Assembly (NCBI GenBank): GCA_015065695.1
Contig: SVPT01000011.1
Coordinates: 1 to 38,710 of the forward strand
Direction: 5' to 3'
Source of the DNA: Oscillospiraceae bacterium
GTDB lineage: Bacteria; Bacillota; Clostridia; Oscillospirales; Acutalibacteraceae
DNA: 38,710 nt
Shown piece by piece: positions 8,595-21,101 of this stretch. The notes beneath the pieces are model-generated. The model saw only the letters and a program-made list of their open reading frames with translations. It did no database searches and had not been told where the DNA came from. Numbering within the stretch: position 1 is the stretch's first letter; the number at the start of each line of letters is the position of its first letter. The position numbers and the translations under genes are program-made.

Positions 8595-9176
8595 ATGAGC
8601 GACACCATGGACAGAAGAGTACGCCGCACGAGGGAGCGTCTGACCGGCGCACTGACTGAGCTGATGAAGGAGAAGAACATCAACGACATCTCTGTGCGGG
8701 AGTTGGCTGAGCTTGCCGACATCAACAGGGGCACATTCTATCTGCATTACCGCGACCCCTTTGATATGCTCTGCCGCCTGGAGGACGAGCTTCTGGAGCA
8801 GTTTGCCTCACTGGTGGAACGCTACCGCTTCAAGGGCAGCCTTGACTTTGACTGCTCCAACGAGTTCTTTGTTAAAATATTCGAGCTGGTGGCAGATAAT
8901 GCACAGCTTATATCCATACTATTCTGCCCCACAGGCAGCAGCACCTTCTGGAGCAGGCTGGGCGAGATGCTGCGCGACGGCTTTGCAAAGGACGCAGAGG
9001 CTTACTTCGGCGAGCAGTCGCCTGTGCGGTACGGCTACTACTGCGACTTTGCACTGATCGGTATTATCAATATAGTACGCCGCTGGCTGGAGAACGGTAT
9101 GCGTGAGCCTATTGACGAGATGGGCACCCTCTCCCGCGATCTTATTCTGCTCAGCGCGATGATACTGCAGCAATGA
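8595..9176 (+). CDS. TetR/AcrR family transcriptional regulator
   Basis: A 193-residue one-component repressor. The N-terminal helix-turn-helix domain is clear: RRTRERLTGALTELMKEK, NDISVRELAELADINRGTFYLHYRD (about residues 24-53). The rest is a helical, ligand-binding-type domain with no recognised specificity; its FYLHYRD and C-terminal layout resemble the group with a TetR_C_7/DhaS-like domain. The start ATG 8595 follows AAGGAGG. It faces away from the degV-family gene across 216 bases that hold a 15-bp palindrome and spaced GTTAAC half-sites, so it probably controls itself and possibly its neighbour. No clear terminator follows. Confidence 0.93.
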   Translation: MSDTMDRRVRRTRERLTGALTELMKEKNINDISVRELAELADINRGTFYLHYRDPFDMLCRLEDELLEQFASLVERYRFKGSLDFDCSNEFFVKIFELVADNAQLISILFCPTGSSTFWSRLGEMLRDGFAKDAEAYFGEQSPVRYGYYCDFALIGIINIVRRWLENGMREPIDEMGTLSRDLILLSAMILQQ

Positions 9177-9461
9177 AAACTCGCGCTTGTCGCCCCCTTT
9201 ACAACCAAAAACCCCAAGATATTTCTAATTCTTGCATAGTTATCCACATACTCTTCCAATAACATTGTATATCTCTCCAATATATTAAATTCTTTTGAAT
9301 TTTATTTGCTTTTTCCCCATTCATCGTTTATCATATTATACTGGCGCTGAATGCTGCACTTGGTTATTGCTGCATTTACGGCGACATGACAGCGAGTATT
9401 TTCGTCTGCTTATGCGGCAGGCGTTTATACAGAAAATTTTATTGTACCGGAGGTAAAAAGC

Positions 9462-11624
9462 ATGACTGAAACTCTTGCAAAAATCCTTGGGAACAACAAC
9501 GTATGGTATATCCTGCTGTGTGTTGTTATTCTCGCACTCTGCTACATCTTCTTCAACTATGTTCGCATAAAGAAGATGAACGAGGGCACCGAAGAGATGT
9601 CCGAAATGGCCGGCATCATCCGCAGCGGTGCTGCCACCTTCCTCAAGACCGAATTTGGCGCCATCGCTGCTGTTGTCGTCGTGGTTGCTGCCATCTTCGC
9701 TCTTCTTGTTGAAGTAACCAGCGGTATCACCTTTGTCATCGGTGCCTGCATGAGCAGCATCGTGTGCATTCTCGGTATGCGCAGTGCTACCTTTGCAAAC
9801 GTCCGTACTGCCAACAAGGCCCGCGAGTCCCTCTCCATCGGCGAGACCGTAAAGGTTGCCCTCTGCGGCGGCTCCATCAGCGGTCTGGCTGTTCAGGCTT
9901 TCGGTATGCTGGGTATGCTCATCGTTCTTGCCATCTGGGGCGTTGACTTTGATGCCAAGGGCAGCGGTCTGCTGCTGGACATGGAGTGCAATCCCTCTGT
10001 CATGCGCATTACCACCTATTCCCTGGGCTGCTCCGTTGTTGCTATGTTCAACCGCGTTGCAGGCGGTAACTACACCAAGGCAGCTGATATTTCCTCCGAT
10101 ATTCTTGCAAAGCTCCGTCACGATATGCCTGAGGACGACAGCCGTGTTCCCAACGTCATCGCTGACTTCATCGGCGACAACGTAAACGACATCGCCGGCA
10201 ACTGCTCCGACCTTCTGGAGAGCTTTGTTGCTACCATGGCTTCCTCTATCATGATCGCTGTCTTCATCTACAACAGCGCAATGGCTACCGGCAGCTCTGC
10301 TGTTACCGAGGCTACCTTCCGTTCCACCATCGTCTTCCCCATCCTCCTCGCAGGCGGCGGTCTGCTGGGCTGCCTCCTCGGTCTTGGCTTCGCCGCTATC
10401 CGCAAGATGGGTGACAACCCCTCCAAGGAACTCAACCTCGCTACCTGGATCTCTGCAGGCATCACCGTTCTGCTCGGTCTTGGTGCTTCCTACATCGCAT
10501 TCAGAAATGTTCCTCTCTACAACGAGTTCACATTTGGCTGGATAACTCCCTGGATCTCCAGCGTGCTGGGCATCATCAGCGGTATTGCTATCGGCACCAT
10601 CACCGAATACTACACCAGCACTGACTTCAAGCCCACCCGCAAGCTGGCTGAGATGGCCACCGAGGGCGAGGCATTCGTCATCACCAAGGGCGATGCTGTC
10701 GGCTCCCGTTCCTGCCTCTTCCCCATCCTGCTGATCGCTGTTTCCCTGTTCATCTCCGGTAAGATCTGCGGTACATACGGTATTGCAATCTCCGCTCTGG
10801 GTATGCTCGCATTCGTTGGTGCTACCGTTTCCATCGACGCTTTCGGCCCCATCGCCGACAACGCTGGCGGTCTGGCAGAATCCTGCCACCTCGCTCCCGA
10901 GGTCCGCACCATCACCGACAAGCTGGATGCTGTCGGCAACACCACTGCTGCTATCGGCAAGGGCTTTGCTATCGGCTCTGCTGCATTTGCTACCGTTTCC
11001 CTCATCGTCGCTTATGTTGGTAACTACTCCACCATCGGCGAAGAGCCCGTTCTCAACATCGCTTCCTTCGTTGTTGTTGCCGGCGGTCTGGTCGGCGGCG
11101 CTCTGATCGAGTACTTCTCCGCAATGCTCACCGACAACACCATCGATGCTGCCCGCGTTATGGCAGACGAGGGTGACCGTCAGCTCTCCATTCCCGGCGT
11201 TCTGGAAGGCAAGGTCAAGCCCGACTACAACAAGTGCGTCCGCATGGCTGCAAGACAGGCTCTGCGCAAGATGCTCATTCCCTCCATGCTGGCTCTGCTT
11301 ATCCCCGTTATCGGCGGTTTCCTCTTTGGTGTTCAGTTCGTTGGCGGTCTGCTCATCGGTGCTACCATCTGCGCTATTCCCCGCGCTATCTTCATGGGTA
11401 ACTCCGGTGGTTCCTTCGACAACGCTAAGAAGTACATCGAGAGCGGTCTGCTCGAAGGTCACGGCAAGGGCTCTGCTGCCCACAAGGCTGCTGTTACCGG
11501 TGACACCGTTGGCGACACCCGTAAGGACGTTGTCGGCGTTGCAATCGACATCTTCATCAAGATGATGTCCACCGTTGCCAACACCCTGGCCGGCGTATTC
11601 TCCCACTTCACCCTGATTCACTAA
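9462..11624 (+). CDS. hppA: K+-dependent membrane-bound ion-pumping pyrophosphatase
   Basis: Integral membrane enzyme that hydrolyses pyrophosphate and pumps Na+ and/or H+ outward; 720 residues, about 16 helices. The Mg-PPi ligands are all present: K206, D209 and D213 in TKAADISSD, E224 in PEDD, D235/D239/D243 in IADFIGDNVND, then DAFGPIADNAGG, FDNAKKYIE and GDTVGDTRKD. GNTTAAIGKGFAIGSA has Ala at the position that is Lys in K+-independent enzymes, so K+ dependence is predicted. The gate acid is kept (E253, SDLLES). The first loop is divergent: DISSDILAKLR replaces the usual DVGADLVGKVE. Start ATG 9462 follows GGAGG. The preceding 285-base gap is AT-rich and I found no certain promoter in it. 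Codon choice resembles the ribosomal genes, suggesting high expression. Confidence 0.96.
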   Translation: MTETLAKILGNNNVWYILLCVVILALCYIFFNYVRIKKMNEGTEEMSEMAGIIRSGAATFLKTEFGAIAAVVVVVAAIFALLVEVTSGITFVIGACMSSIVCILGMRSATFANVRTANKARESLSIGETVKVALCGGSISGLAVQAFGMLGMLIVLAIWGVDFDAKGSGLLLDMECNPSVMRITTYSLGCSVVAMFNRVAGGNYTKAADISSDILAKLRHDMPEDDSRVPNVIADFIGDNVNDIAGNCSDLLESFVATMASSIMIAVFIYNSAMATGSSAVTEATFRSTIVFPILLAGGGLLGCLLGLGFAAIRKMGDNPSKELNLATWISAGITVLLGLGASYIAFRNVPLYNEFTFGWITPWISSVLGIISGIAIGTITEYYTSTDFKPTRKLAEMATEGEAFVITKGDAVGSRSCLFPILLIAVSLFISGKICGTYGIAISALGMLAFVGATVSIDAFGPIADNAGGLAESCHLAPEVRTITDKLDAVGNTTAAIGKGFAIGSAAFATVSLIVAYVGNYSTIGEEPVLNIASFVVVAGGLVGGALIEYFSAMLTDNTIDAARVMADEGDRQLSIPGVLEGKVKPDYNKCVRMAARQALRKMLIPSMLALLIPVIGGFLFGVQFVGGLLIGATICAIPRAIFMGNSGGSFDNAKKYIESGLLEGHGKGSAAHKAAVTGDTVGDTRKDVVGVAIDIFIKMMSTVANTLAGVFSHFTLIH

Positions 11625-11637
11625 TCATAGTGAGCCT

Positions 11638-11657
11638 GTCAGACCTGATGGTCTGAC
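11638..11657 (+). other. Short hairpin just after hppA
   Basis: GTCAGACC-TGAT-GGTCTGAC is a perfect 8-bp stem with a tetraloop but no T-tract, lying 14 bases after the hppA stop and 20 bases before the true terminator. It may protect the mRNA 3' end. Confidence 0.5.
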
Positions 11658-11676
11658 AATACAGCAAACAACAGAA

Positions 11677-11715
11677 AAGCTCCCATACCCGCGTTGGTAT
11701 GGGAGCTTCTTTTTT
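11677..11715. terminator. Bidirectional terminator between hppA and the GNAT gene
   Basis: AAGCTCCCATACC / GGTATGGGAGCTT is a 13-bp perfect stem. CTTTTTT follows on the plus strand and TTTCTGTTGTTT on the minus strand, so it can end both hppA and the convergent acetyltransferase transcript. Confidence 0.85.
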
Positions 11716-11721
11716 CTTGCA

Positions 11722-12252
11722 TCAGTTGTGCGCCCTTAATTCGTACATATACTCCTCGGAGTCCGGTGCCTTTCCGTTGGGGTACACCCTCTCGCTGACC
11801 GACACCAGTGTCATTCCCAGCTTTTCCATCACTCTGCGGGAGGCGGCGTTTTTTACGTCGCAATGGGCAATAAGGCGGGGTATGCGCAGTTGCTTAATGG
11901 CATAATCCGCCAGACCTTGTGCGGCTTCGGCGGCATAGCCATGTCCCCAATACTGTTTGTTGATAATCCAGCCCAGTTCGCCATCGCTTCTGTCCTCACT
12001 GATATATAAGGAAACGCCGCCTATATGTATGCCATCAAGACACACTGCGTATTCGAGGAAATCAGGTGTTTCTTTCTGCCACTCCGCTTCCGCGCCGAGG
12101 ATAAACTGTCTTGTTTCTTCTATGGAATGTTTGGGCAGAAACATCATGTATTGGGTTATTTCCTTATCGGCGGCATAGGCGTGGGTGCTTTGCAGGTCGG
12201 CTGATGTCAGCTGGCGCAGGGTAAGCCGCCGGGTGGTGATTTGCCTGTACAT
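11722..12252 (-). CDS. GNAT family N-acetyltransferase (RimJ/RimL-like)
   Basis: Acetyl-CoA-dependent transferase of unknown substrate, 176 residues. The track ORF begins at 12429, but the real start is ATG 12252 (MYRQITTRRLTLRQLTSADL), preceded by GAAAGGA; the upstream residues belong to the neighbour's DNA in another frame. It shows the typical order: TTRRLTLRQL at the N-terminus, IGGVSLYI and GELGWIINKQYWGHGYAAEA (the acetyl-CoA pyrophosphate loop), and NAASRRVMEKLGM near the C-terminus. This layout is that of the GNAT_3 group, which includes ribosomal-protein acetyltransferases, but many members act on small molecules. It starts 28 bases after the metallopeptidase gene and is probably co-transcribed with it. 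Confidence 0.92.
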   Translation of the reverse strand: MYRQITTRRLTLRQLTSADLQSTHAYAADKEITQYMMFLPKHSIEETRQFILGAEAEWQKETPDFLEYAVCLDGIHIGGVSLYISEDRSDGELGWIINKQYWGHGYAAEAAQGLADYAIKQLRIPRLIAHCDVKNAASRRVMEKLGMTLVSVSERVYPNGKAPDSEEYMYELRAHN

Positions 12253-12280
12253 ATTTACGTCCTTTCTTTGCGCGGATATT

Positions 12281-13021
12281 CTACTGTCTGAGCATACGCT
12301 CATGCTTTTTTCTTTCCGGGTCAAAGCTTTCCAGCAGTTTATAAAATTCCGCCGAATGATCATGATGGATATAGTGACACAGCTCATGCAGCACCACATA
12401 ACGGATAACCTCTTCCGTATGCTCCACAAGGCGGGTATTGAAGGTCAGCGCGTTGGTGCGCCCGCTGTTGCTGCCCCATCGGGAGGTCATCACGCGGAAG
12501 CGCACCCGCGTTGGGCGGGGCGCACCCATGGCGGTAAAGCGGGGGTATTCCTCTTCCAGAATGGACATGACCGTCTGTCGGCACTGCTCTGCCAGCCACT
12601 TTTCCACAGCCTTTTCTACTGCGGCGGCATCGGTTACATCGGGCACAGCACACAACACCTCGCCATCGGTGCGGGTGACAAAGGCGCGGCTGCCCTGCAC
12701 GATGTGCAGAGTTACCTCGCTGCCCAGCAGTCTGAGCGTCATTCCGTCGGTGTATTCCCTGACGGAGGGAAGTGGCTGTTTTTCCTTCATGCGTGCTTCG
12801 GCATCTATGACAAAGCGCGCCTCCCTGCGCAGAAATTCCTCTATGTCCTTAAGCGGACGTCTGTTGTGGGCGGAAACGAATACTTCGCCGCCCGGCTTGA
12901 CCGTTATTCGGATTCGCATGGGATTGATTGCGTCCGAGCGGCGCAGGGTGTACTCTATACTTTTGCCCAGCAGGGTTATCGTTCTTTTTTCCGATGTTCG
13001 TTTTCTTTTCGCTTCTTTCAT
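12281..13021 (-). CDS. YgjP-like (DUF45/M48-type) zinc metallopeptidase
   Basis: A 246-residue protein with the zinc-protease motif HELCHYIHHDHSAEFYKL near the C-terminus: HExxH plus a downstream His, as in the YgjP/SprT-like group. The VRFRVMTSRWGSNSGRTNALTFN segment before it is the other family hallmark (xSRWGSxxxxxxxxLN). The N-terminus is basic (MKEAKRKRTSEKR) with no signal peptide, so it is cytoplasmic. Substrates of the family are unknown; some members lie next to restriction systems, which is not the case here. Start ATG 13021 follows GGAGGG. A TTGACA promoter lies upstream and a GNAT gene downstream. Confidence 0.93.
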   Translation of the reverse strand: MKEAKRKRTSEKRTITLLGKSIEYTLRRSDAINPMRIRITVKPGGEVFVSAHNRRPLKDIEEFLRREARFVIDAEARMKEKQPLPSVREYTDGMTLRLLGSEVTLHIVQGSRAFVTRTDGEVLCAVPDVTDAAAVEKAVEKWLAEQCRQTVMSILEEEYPRFTAMGAPRPTRVRFRVMTSRWGSNSGRTNALTFNTRLVEHTEEVIRYVVLHELCHYIHHDHSAEFYKLLESFDPERKKHERMLRQ

Positions 13022-13055
13022 TGATTACCCTCCACAAATATGCCCGTAGATCTTT

Positions 13056-13083
13056 CCTATAACATATCACACAGCGGTGTCAA
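13056..13083 (-). promoter_or_regulatory. Promoter of the metallopeptidase-GNAT unit
   Basis: On the minus strand TTGACA (13083-13078) is followed after 16 bases by TATAGG (13061-13056), the latter preceded by TGT as in an extended -10. Confidence 0.5.
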
Positions 13084-13093
13084 ACGCAAGACT

Positions 13094-13107
13094 TGACAGC
13101 GCTGTCA
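13094..13107. promoter_or_regulatory. 14-bp perfect palindrome TGACAGCGCTGTCA
   Basis: A self-complementary 14-mer lies 10 bases upstream of the metallopeptidase -35 and about 125 bases upstream of the rpoB -35. It could be an activator or repressor site for either direction. Between it and 13232 the gap holds two CACACTTTG copies (about 13145-13165) and AT-rich sequence, with no gene seen. Confidence 0.42.
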
Positions 13108-13232
13108 TGTTCATAATTTGCAGAGCTGTGCAGAGGGCTGCGGACACACTTTGTTCACACTTTGCGGTGTTGTGTATTTTTTTGCCATTGATGGAAGATA
13201 TTCCTAAAAAATATAATTTTTCTTGCAAACGC

Positions 13233-13261
13233 TTGACATTCCGGAATTTGTGTTGTATATT
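13233..13261 (+). promoter_or_regulatory. Strong sigma-A promoter of rpoBC
   Basis: TTGACA, 17 bases, TATATT. The start site near 13268 leaves an untranslated leader of about 190 bases before rpoB. The promoter explains expression of rpoBC without the usual upstream rplJL genes. Confidence 0.78.
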
Positions 13262-13285
13262 ATATAGTTGCCTAATGATGGGGTC

Positions 13286-13389
13286 ATGCACCTTTCAGAA
13301 AGGCGAAAAATGCTTGAAAACTGTCTTGTTTTCGATGAAACGCGGTGCCTGATTGAACATGGTGCATAATTAATTTCCACTTATGCACC
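13286..13389 (+). promoter_or_regulatory. Structured rpoB 5' leader with alternative pairings
   Basis: Three elements can pair in competition: A ATGCACC (13286-13292), B GGTGCAT (13361-13367), C ATGCACC (13383-13389). B with C forms a 9-bp perfect hairpin (GGTGCATAA / TTATGCACC, 11-base loop) followed by a T-rich stretch; A with B would prevent it. A small CCTTT-CAG-AAAGG hairpin lies at 13291-13303. This resembles an attenuation switch, but no ligand or protein can be named. Confidence 0.45.
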
Positions 13390-13458
13390 AATATTTCTCT
13401 TGGGCAATGTAGACAAAGTTTTTGACGCATCAAAGATGAACGGAGTGAAGCTAGAGCT

Positions 13459-16400
13459 ATGGTACAAATAAAAAAGGTTCAGCTTGGAAGAAACACCCGA
13501 ATGAGTTTCTCGAAAATCGATGAGGTTTTGCCGATGCCCAACCTTATCGAAATCCAGAAGAACTCTTATCAGTGGTTTCTGGAGCGTGGTCTGCGTTATG
13601 TATTCGATGACGTATCGGGTATCACCGACCACACCGGAAATCTGACACTGGATTTCATTGACTACCGTATCGATGACACCCCGAAGTACACTGTTGAGGA
13701 GTGCAAGCTGCGCGATGCCACCTATTCCGCATCGCTGCGCGTTACCGCACGCCTGTATAACCGTGACACCGGCGAGATAAAGGAGCAGGAGGTCTACATG
13801 GGCGAATTCCCGCTCATGACCGACAGCGGCACCTTTGTCATCAACGGCGCTGAGCGCGTCATCGTATCTCAGCTTGTCCGTTCCCCCGGTGCATATTATA
13901 AGATGGCTTACGACAAGTCCGGTAAGCCTCTCTTTTCCGCTACCGTTATACCTAACCGCGGCGCATGGCTGGAGTACGAGACCGACGTCAACGACGTGTT
14001 CTATGTCCGCATAGACAAGAACCGCAAGCTGCCGGTCACCACCCTTGTCCGCGCTCTGGGTCTTTCCTCTGACGAGGAGCTTATCGAGTTCTTCGGCGAG
14101 ACCGATATGCTCACCGCCACCATACACAAGGACGCCTCCAAGAATTCCGAAGAGGCTATCCTTGAGGTATACAAGAAGCTCCGTCCCGGCGAGCAGCTTT
14201 CCCTTGAGGGCGCAAAGTCCTATCTTTACAGCCTCTTCTTTGACCCCCGCCGCTACGACCTCTCCCGCGTAGGTCGCTACAAGTACAACAAGAAGCTTGC
14301 CATCAGCCGCCGTCTTATCGGTCAGAAGCTTTCCCGCCCCATCGCTGACCCCTTTACCGGCGAGATCATCGGCGAGCCCGATGAGGTTATCACCCGCGAG
14401 AAGGCCGAGAGTTTCGAGGCCTGCGGCGTTTCCTCCGCATACATCATGCTTGAGAACGGCACCGAGCTGCACGTTGTTTCCAACGCTATGGTTGATGCCT
14501 CCGGCTATCTGCCCACAGAGGCTCTTGAGGCCGCCGGCATTGACGAATATGTGCGTGTTTCCGTACTCATGGAGATCCTGGAGCAGGGTCTTGAGGGTGA
14601 CGAGCTTGTCGCACAGCTTCGCAACCGCCGCGGTGAGCTGGTCCCCAACAACATCATCAACGATGACATCTTTGCTTCCATCAACTATCTCATGTGCCTG
14701 CCCTTCGGCGTAGGCTCCACCGACGATATTGACCATCTGGGCAACCGCCGTATCCGTTCGGTCGGTGAGCTGCTCCAGAACCAGTTCCGTCTGGGCTTCT
14801 CCAGACTGGAGCGTGGTGTCCGCGAGAAGATGAGCCTGAGCGATGCTGAGCTTATCACCCCGCAGACCCTCATCAACAGCCGTCCTGTGGCTGCCGCTAT
14901 CCGTGAGTTCTTCGGCTCTTCTCCCCTCTCCCAGTTCATGGATCAGACCAACCCGCTGGCTGAGCTGACCCACAAGCGCCGTCTTTCCGCTCTCGGCCCC
15001 GGCGGTCTCTCCCGTGACCGCGCCTCCTTTGAAGTGCGTGACGTTCACTACAGCCACTACGGTCGTATGTGTCCTATCGAGACTCCTGAAGGACCCAACA
15101 TCGGTCTTATCTCCTACCTTGCAACCTTCGCCCGCGTAAACGATTACGGCTTCATCGAAACCCCCTTCCGCCGCGTTGTCGATGGCGTAGTTACCGACGA
15201 GGTACGCTACATGACCGCTGACGTCGAGGACGAGTTCATTGTTGCGCAGGCCAACGAGCCTCTGGACGAAACCGGACACTTCACCCGTCCCCGTGTCAAC
15301 GCCCGTTTCCGTGACGAGTTCCTTGAAATCGAGCCGGAGCGCATTGACTACATGGACGTTTCCCCGAAGATGGTTGTTTCCGTTGCAACCGCCTGCATTC
15401 CCTTCCTTGAAAACGACGACGCCAACCGCGCACTGATGGGCTCCAACATGCAGAAGCAGGCTGTGCCTCTGCTCAAGACCGAGTCTCCCATCGTCGGTAC
15501 CGGCATCGAATATAAGTCCGGCGTAGACTCCGGCGTCTGCCAGCTTGCAAAGCGCGCCGGTATCGTTGACTACGTCAGTGCCGACCGCGTCACCGTCATC
15601 ACCGACAGCGGCGAGGTGGACGAGTACCGCATCATCAAGTTTATCCGTTCCAACTCCGGTACCTGCTTCAACCAGACCCCTGTTGTCTACAAGGGCGAAC
15701 GCGTTGAGGTCGGCGATGTTATCGCTGACGGTCCCGCAACCAACAACGGCGAAATCGCACTGGGCAAGAACGTCCTTATCGGCTTCATGACCTGGGAAGG
15801 CTACAACTACGAGGACGCCGTTCTGCTCAACGAGAAGATTGTCCGCGACGACGTATTTACCTCTATCCATATCGAGGAATACACCATTGATGCCCGCGAC
15901 ACCAAGCTGGGACCGGAAGAGATCACCCGCGACATTCCCAACGTGGGAGATGATTCCCTGAAGGATCTTGATCTTTCCGGTATTGTTACCATCGGTGCCG
16001 AGGTTCATTCCGGCGACATTCTCGTCGGTAAGGTTACCCCCAAGGGCGAGACCGAGCTGACCGCTGAGGAGCGCCTGCTGCGCGCCATCTTCGGTGAGAA
16101 GGCACGCGAGGTTCGTGACACCTCCCTGAAGGTTCCCCACGGCGAAAGCGGCATCATTGTTGACGTTCAGGTGTTCACCCGCCAGAACGGCGATGAGCTG
16201 CCTCCCGGAGTCAACAAGCGCGTATGCGTTTACATTGCGCAGAAGCGCAAGATCAGCGTAGGCGACAAGATGGCAGGTCGTCACGGCAACAAGGGTGTTG
16301 TTTCCCGCATTCTCCCCGTTGAGGATATGCCCTTCCTGCCCGACGGCACTCCCCTTGACATCGTCCTCAACCCCCTCGGCGTTCCTTCCCGAATGAACAT

Positions 16401-17241
16401 CGGTCAGGTTCTCGAGGTACATCTCGGTCGTGCGGCCAAGGCTCTTGGCTACAAGGTCATGACCCCTGTATTCGACGGCGCACACGAAGAGGACATCATC
16501 GAGATGTTCCAGCAGGCAGGTCTCCGCACCGACGGCAAGACCGAGCTTTACGACGGACGTACCGGTGAAATGTTCGACAACCCCGTCACCGTCGGCTATA
16601 TGTACTTCCTTAAGCTGCACCACCTTGTCGATGACAAGATTCACGCACGTTCCACCGGCCCCTACTCCCTCGTCACTCAGCAGCCTCTGGGCGGTAAGGC
16701 TCAGTTCGGCGGTCAGCGTTTCGGTGAGATGGAAGTCTGGGCTCTGGAGGCTTACGGCGCAGCATATACCCTGCAGGAAATCCTGACCGTCAAGTCGGAC
16801 GACATCGTCGGTCGTGTAAAGACCTACGAGGCAATTATCCGCGGTCAGAATGTTCCTACCCCCGGAATCCCCGAATCCTTCAAGGTGCTTATCAAGGAGC
16901 TTCAGGCTCTCGGTCTGGACATTCAGGTGCTTGACCGTGACCAGAATGTCATTGACCTGCGCCAGACCTTTGAAGATGACGATGATATGGGTCTTGCACC
17001 CACTCCCGTCCTTGATGATGAGGCAATGAGCGACGTGCTGGTCAGCGACGAGCTGGATGCAGCAGGCTTCGGCGAGGATCCTGACAGCATTGAAGCTGCT
17101 GAGGGCGAGGACTCCCTCCTCGGTTTCTTCGGCGACGATGCAGATGACCTTATTGACCTCGATGATCCGGACGATGCTCCGTTAGATGCGGATGAGCTGT
17201 TCGACGATGTCTTTGCAGACATGGACGGCAACGATGACTAA
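13459..17241 (+). CDS. rpoB: RNA polymerase beta subunit
   Basis: Core subunit of RNA polymerase, 1260 residues. It opens [44 protein letters not shown], the usual Firmicutes start, behind a rather distant GGAG. Family landmarks include the rifampicin-pocket segment [59 protein letters not shown] and [18 protein letters not shown]. The resistance hot-spot residues are wild type (Q492, D495, H505, S510, equivalent to E. coli 513, 516, 526, 531), but the residue equivalent to Q510 is Pro489. After DLRQTF the protein carries a tail of about 89 residues with some 37 Asp/Glu and no Lys or Arg, longer than in most Bacilli. rpoC follows after 23 bases. Confidence 0.99.
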   Translation: MVQIKKVQLGRNTRMSFSKIDEVLPMPNLIEIQKNSYQWFLERGLRYVFDDVSGITDHTGNLTLDFIDYRIDDTPKYTVEECKLRDATYSASLRVTARLYNRDTGEIKEQEVYMGEFPLMTDSGTFVINGAERVIVSQLVRSPGAYYKMAYDKSGKPLFSATVIPNRGAWLEYETDVNDVFYVRIDKNRKLPVTTLVRALGLSSDEELIEFFGETDMLTATIHKDASKNSEEAILEVYKKLRPGEQLSLEGAKSYLYSLFFDPRRYDLSRVGRYKYNKKLAISRRLIGQKLSRPIADPFTGEIIGEPDEVITREKAESFEACGVSSAYIMLENGTELHVVSNAMVDASGYLPTEALEAAGIDEYVRVSVLMEILEQGLEGDELVAQLRNRRGELVPNNIINDDIFASINYLMCLPFGVGSTDDIDHLGNRRIRSVGELLQNQFRLGFSRLERGVREKMSLSDAELITPQTLINSRPVAAAIREFFGSSPLSQFMDQTNPLAELTHKRRLSALGPGGLSRDRASFEVRDVHYSHYGRMCPIETPEGPNIGLISYLATFARVNDYGFIETPFRRVVDGVVTDEVRYMTADVEDEFIVAQANEPLDETGHFTRPRVNARFRDEFLEIEPERIDYMDVSPKMVVSVATACIPFLENDDANRALMGSNMQKQAVPLLKTESPIVGTGIEYKSGVDSGVCQLAKRAGIVDYVSADRVTVITDSGEVDEYRIIKFIRSNSGTCFNQTPVVYKGERVEVGDVIADGPATNNGEIALGKNVLIGFMTWEGYNYEDAVLLNEKIVRDDVFTSIHIEEYTIDARDTKLGPEEITRDIPNVGDDSLKDLDLSGIVTIGAEVHSGDILVGKVTPKGETELTAEERLLRAIFGEKAREVRDTSLKVPHGESGIIVDVQVFTRQNGDELPPGVNKRVCVYIAQKRKISVGDKMAGRHGNKGVVSRILPVEDMPFLPDGTPLDIVLNPLGVPSRMNIGQVLEVHLGRAAKALGYKVMTPVFDGAHEEDIIEMFQQAGLRTDGKTELYDGRTGEMFDNPVTVGYMYFLKLHHLVDDKIHARSTGPYSLVTQQPLGGKAQFGGQRFGEMEVWALEAYGAAYTLQEILTVKSDDIVGRVKTYEAIIRGQNVPTPGIPESFKVLIKELQALGLDIQVLDRDQNVIDLRQTFEDDDDMGLAPTPVLDDEAMSDVLVSDELDAAGFGEDPDSIEAAEGEDSLLGFFGDDADDLIDLDDPDDAPLDADELFDDVFADMDGNDD

Positions 17242-17264
17242 AATTTTTCAAGGGGGCAGAATAG

Positions 17265-20819
<3,555 letters not shown>

Positions 20820-20844
20820 CCGCCACTGTGGCTTTTGACTGAAA

Positions 20845-20893
20845 CAACAAACTGCCCCGAAATCCGGCACTGCCGTTTTTCGGGGCTTTGTTG
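20845..20893 (+). terminator. rpoBC terminator
   Basis: CAACAAA ... GCCCCGAAA pairs with TTTCGGGGC-TTTGTTG, interrupted by a two-base CT bulge. The stem is long and the right arm is T-rich. It begins 25 bases after the rpoC stop. Confidence 0.82.
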
Positions 20894-21009
20894 AGGAAAA
20901 CTGTGCATACAGCCCGCCAGCATTTTTTTCCTGTTATTCATTAGTAAAATATCACAGTTTATTGTGGCTGGCAGCACCTTAATATTTTCGCACGAATACG
21001 GATATTTTA

Positions 21010-21038
21010 TTGACAACAGGCTCACAGAATGGTAAAAT
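21010..21038 (+). promoter_or_regulatory. Strong promoter of rpsL-rpsG-fusA
   Basis: A perfect TTGACA and TAAAAT are separated by 17 bases, with TGG immediately before the -10 (extended -10). The expected start lies near 21045, about 57 bases before the rpsL ATG. A large inverted repeat starts at the base after the -35 and encloses the -10 in its loop. Confidence 0.8.
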
Positions 21039-21056
21039 TACATTCTGTGAGCCTGT
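21016..21056. repeat. Perfect 16-bp inverted repeat enclosing the rpsL -10
   Basis: ACAGGCTCACAGAATG (21016-21031) and its exact reverse complement CATTCTGTGAGCCTGT (21041-21056) flank the nine bases GTAAAATTA. The left arm fills nearly all of the 35/10 spacer, the loop is the -10, and the right arm covers the start site. Because transcription starts within the right arm, the message cannot form this hairpin; any action must be at the DNA level or on readthrough RNA from rpoC. There is no T-tract after it, so it does not look like a terminator. Confidence 0.85.
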
Positions 21057-21101
21057 ACTGCGCTCACGGAAAATTTATCATTCGGAGGTGAATCCACAAA
21101 A

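Noticed and set aside
9336-11621. A 761-codon open frame antisense to hppA
   Set aside because: Shadow of a biased, highly expressed gene; the product is a repetitive hydrophilic string with no family resemblance.
13275-13352. A 25-codon ORF (MMGSCTFQKGEK...) in the rpoB leader as a leader peptide
   Set aside because: No ribosome-binding site precedes it and it has no run of a single regulatory codon.
13381-16644. A 1087-codon open frame antisense to rpoB
   Set aside because: Same codon-bias shadow effect; low-complexity Val/Gly/Asp-rich translation without domains.
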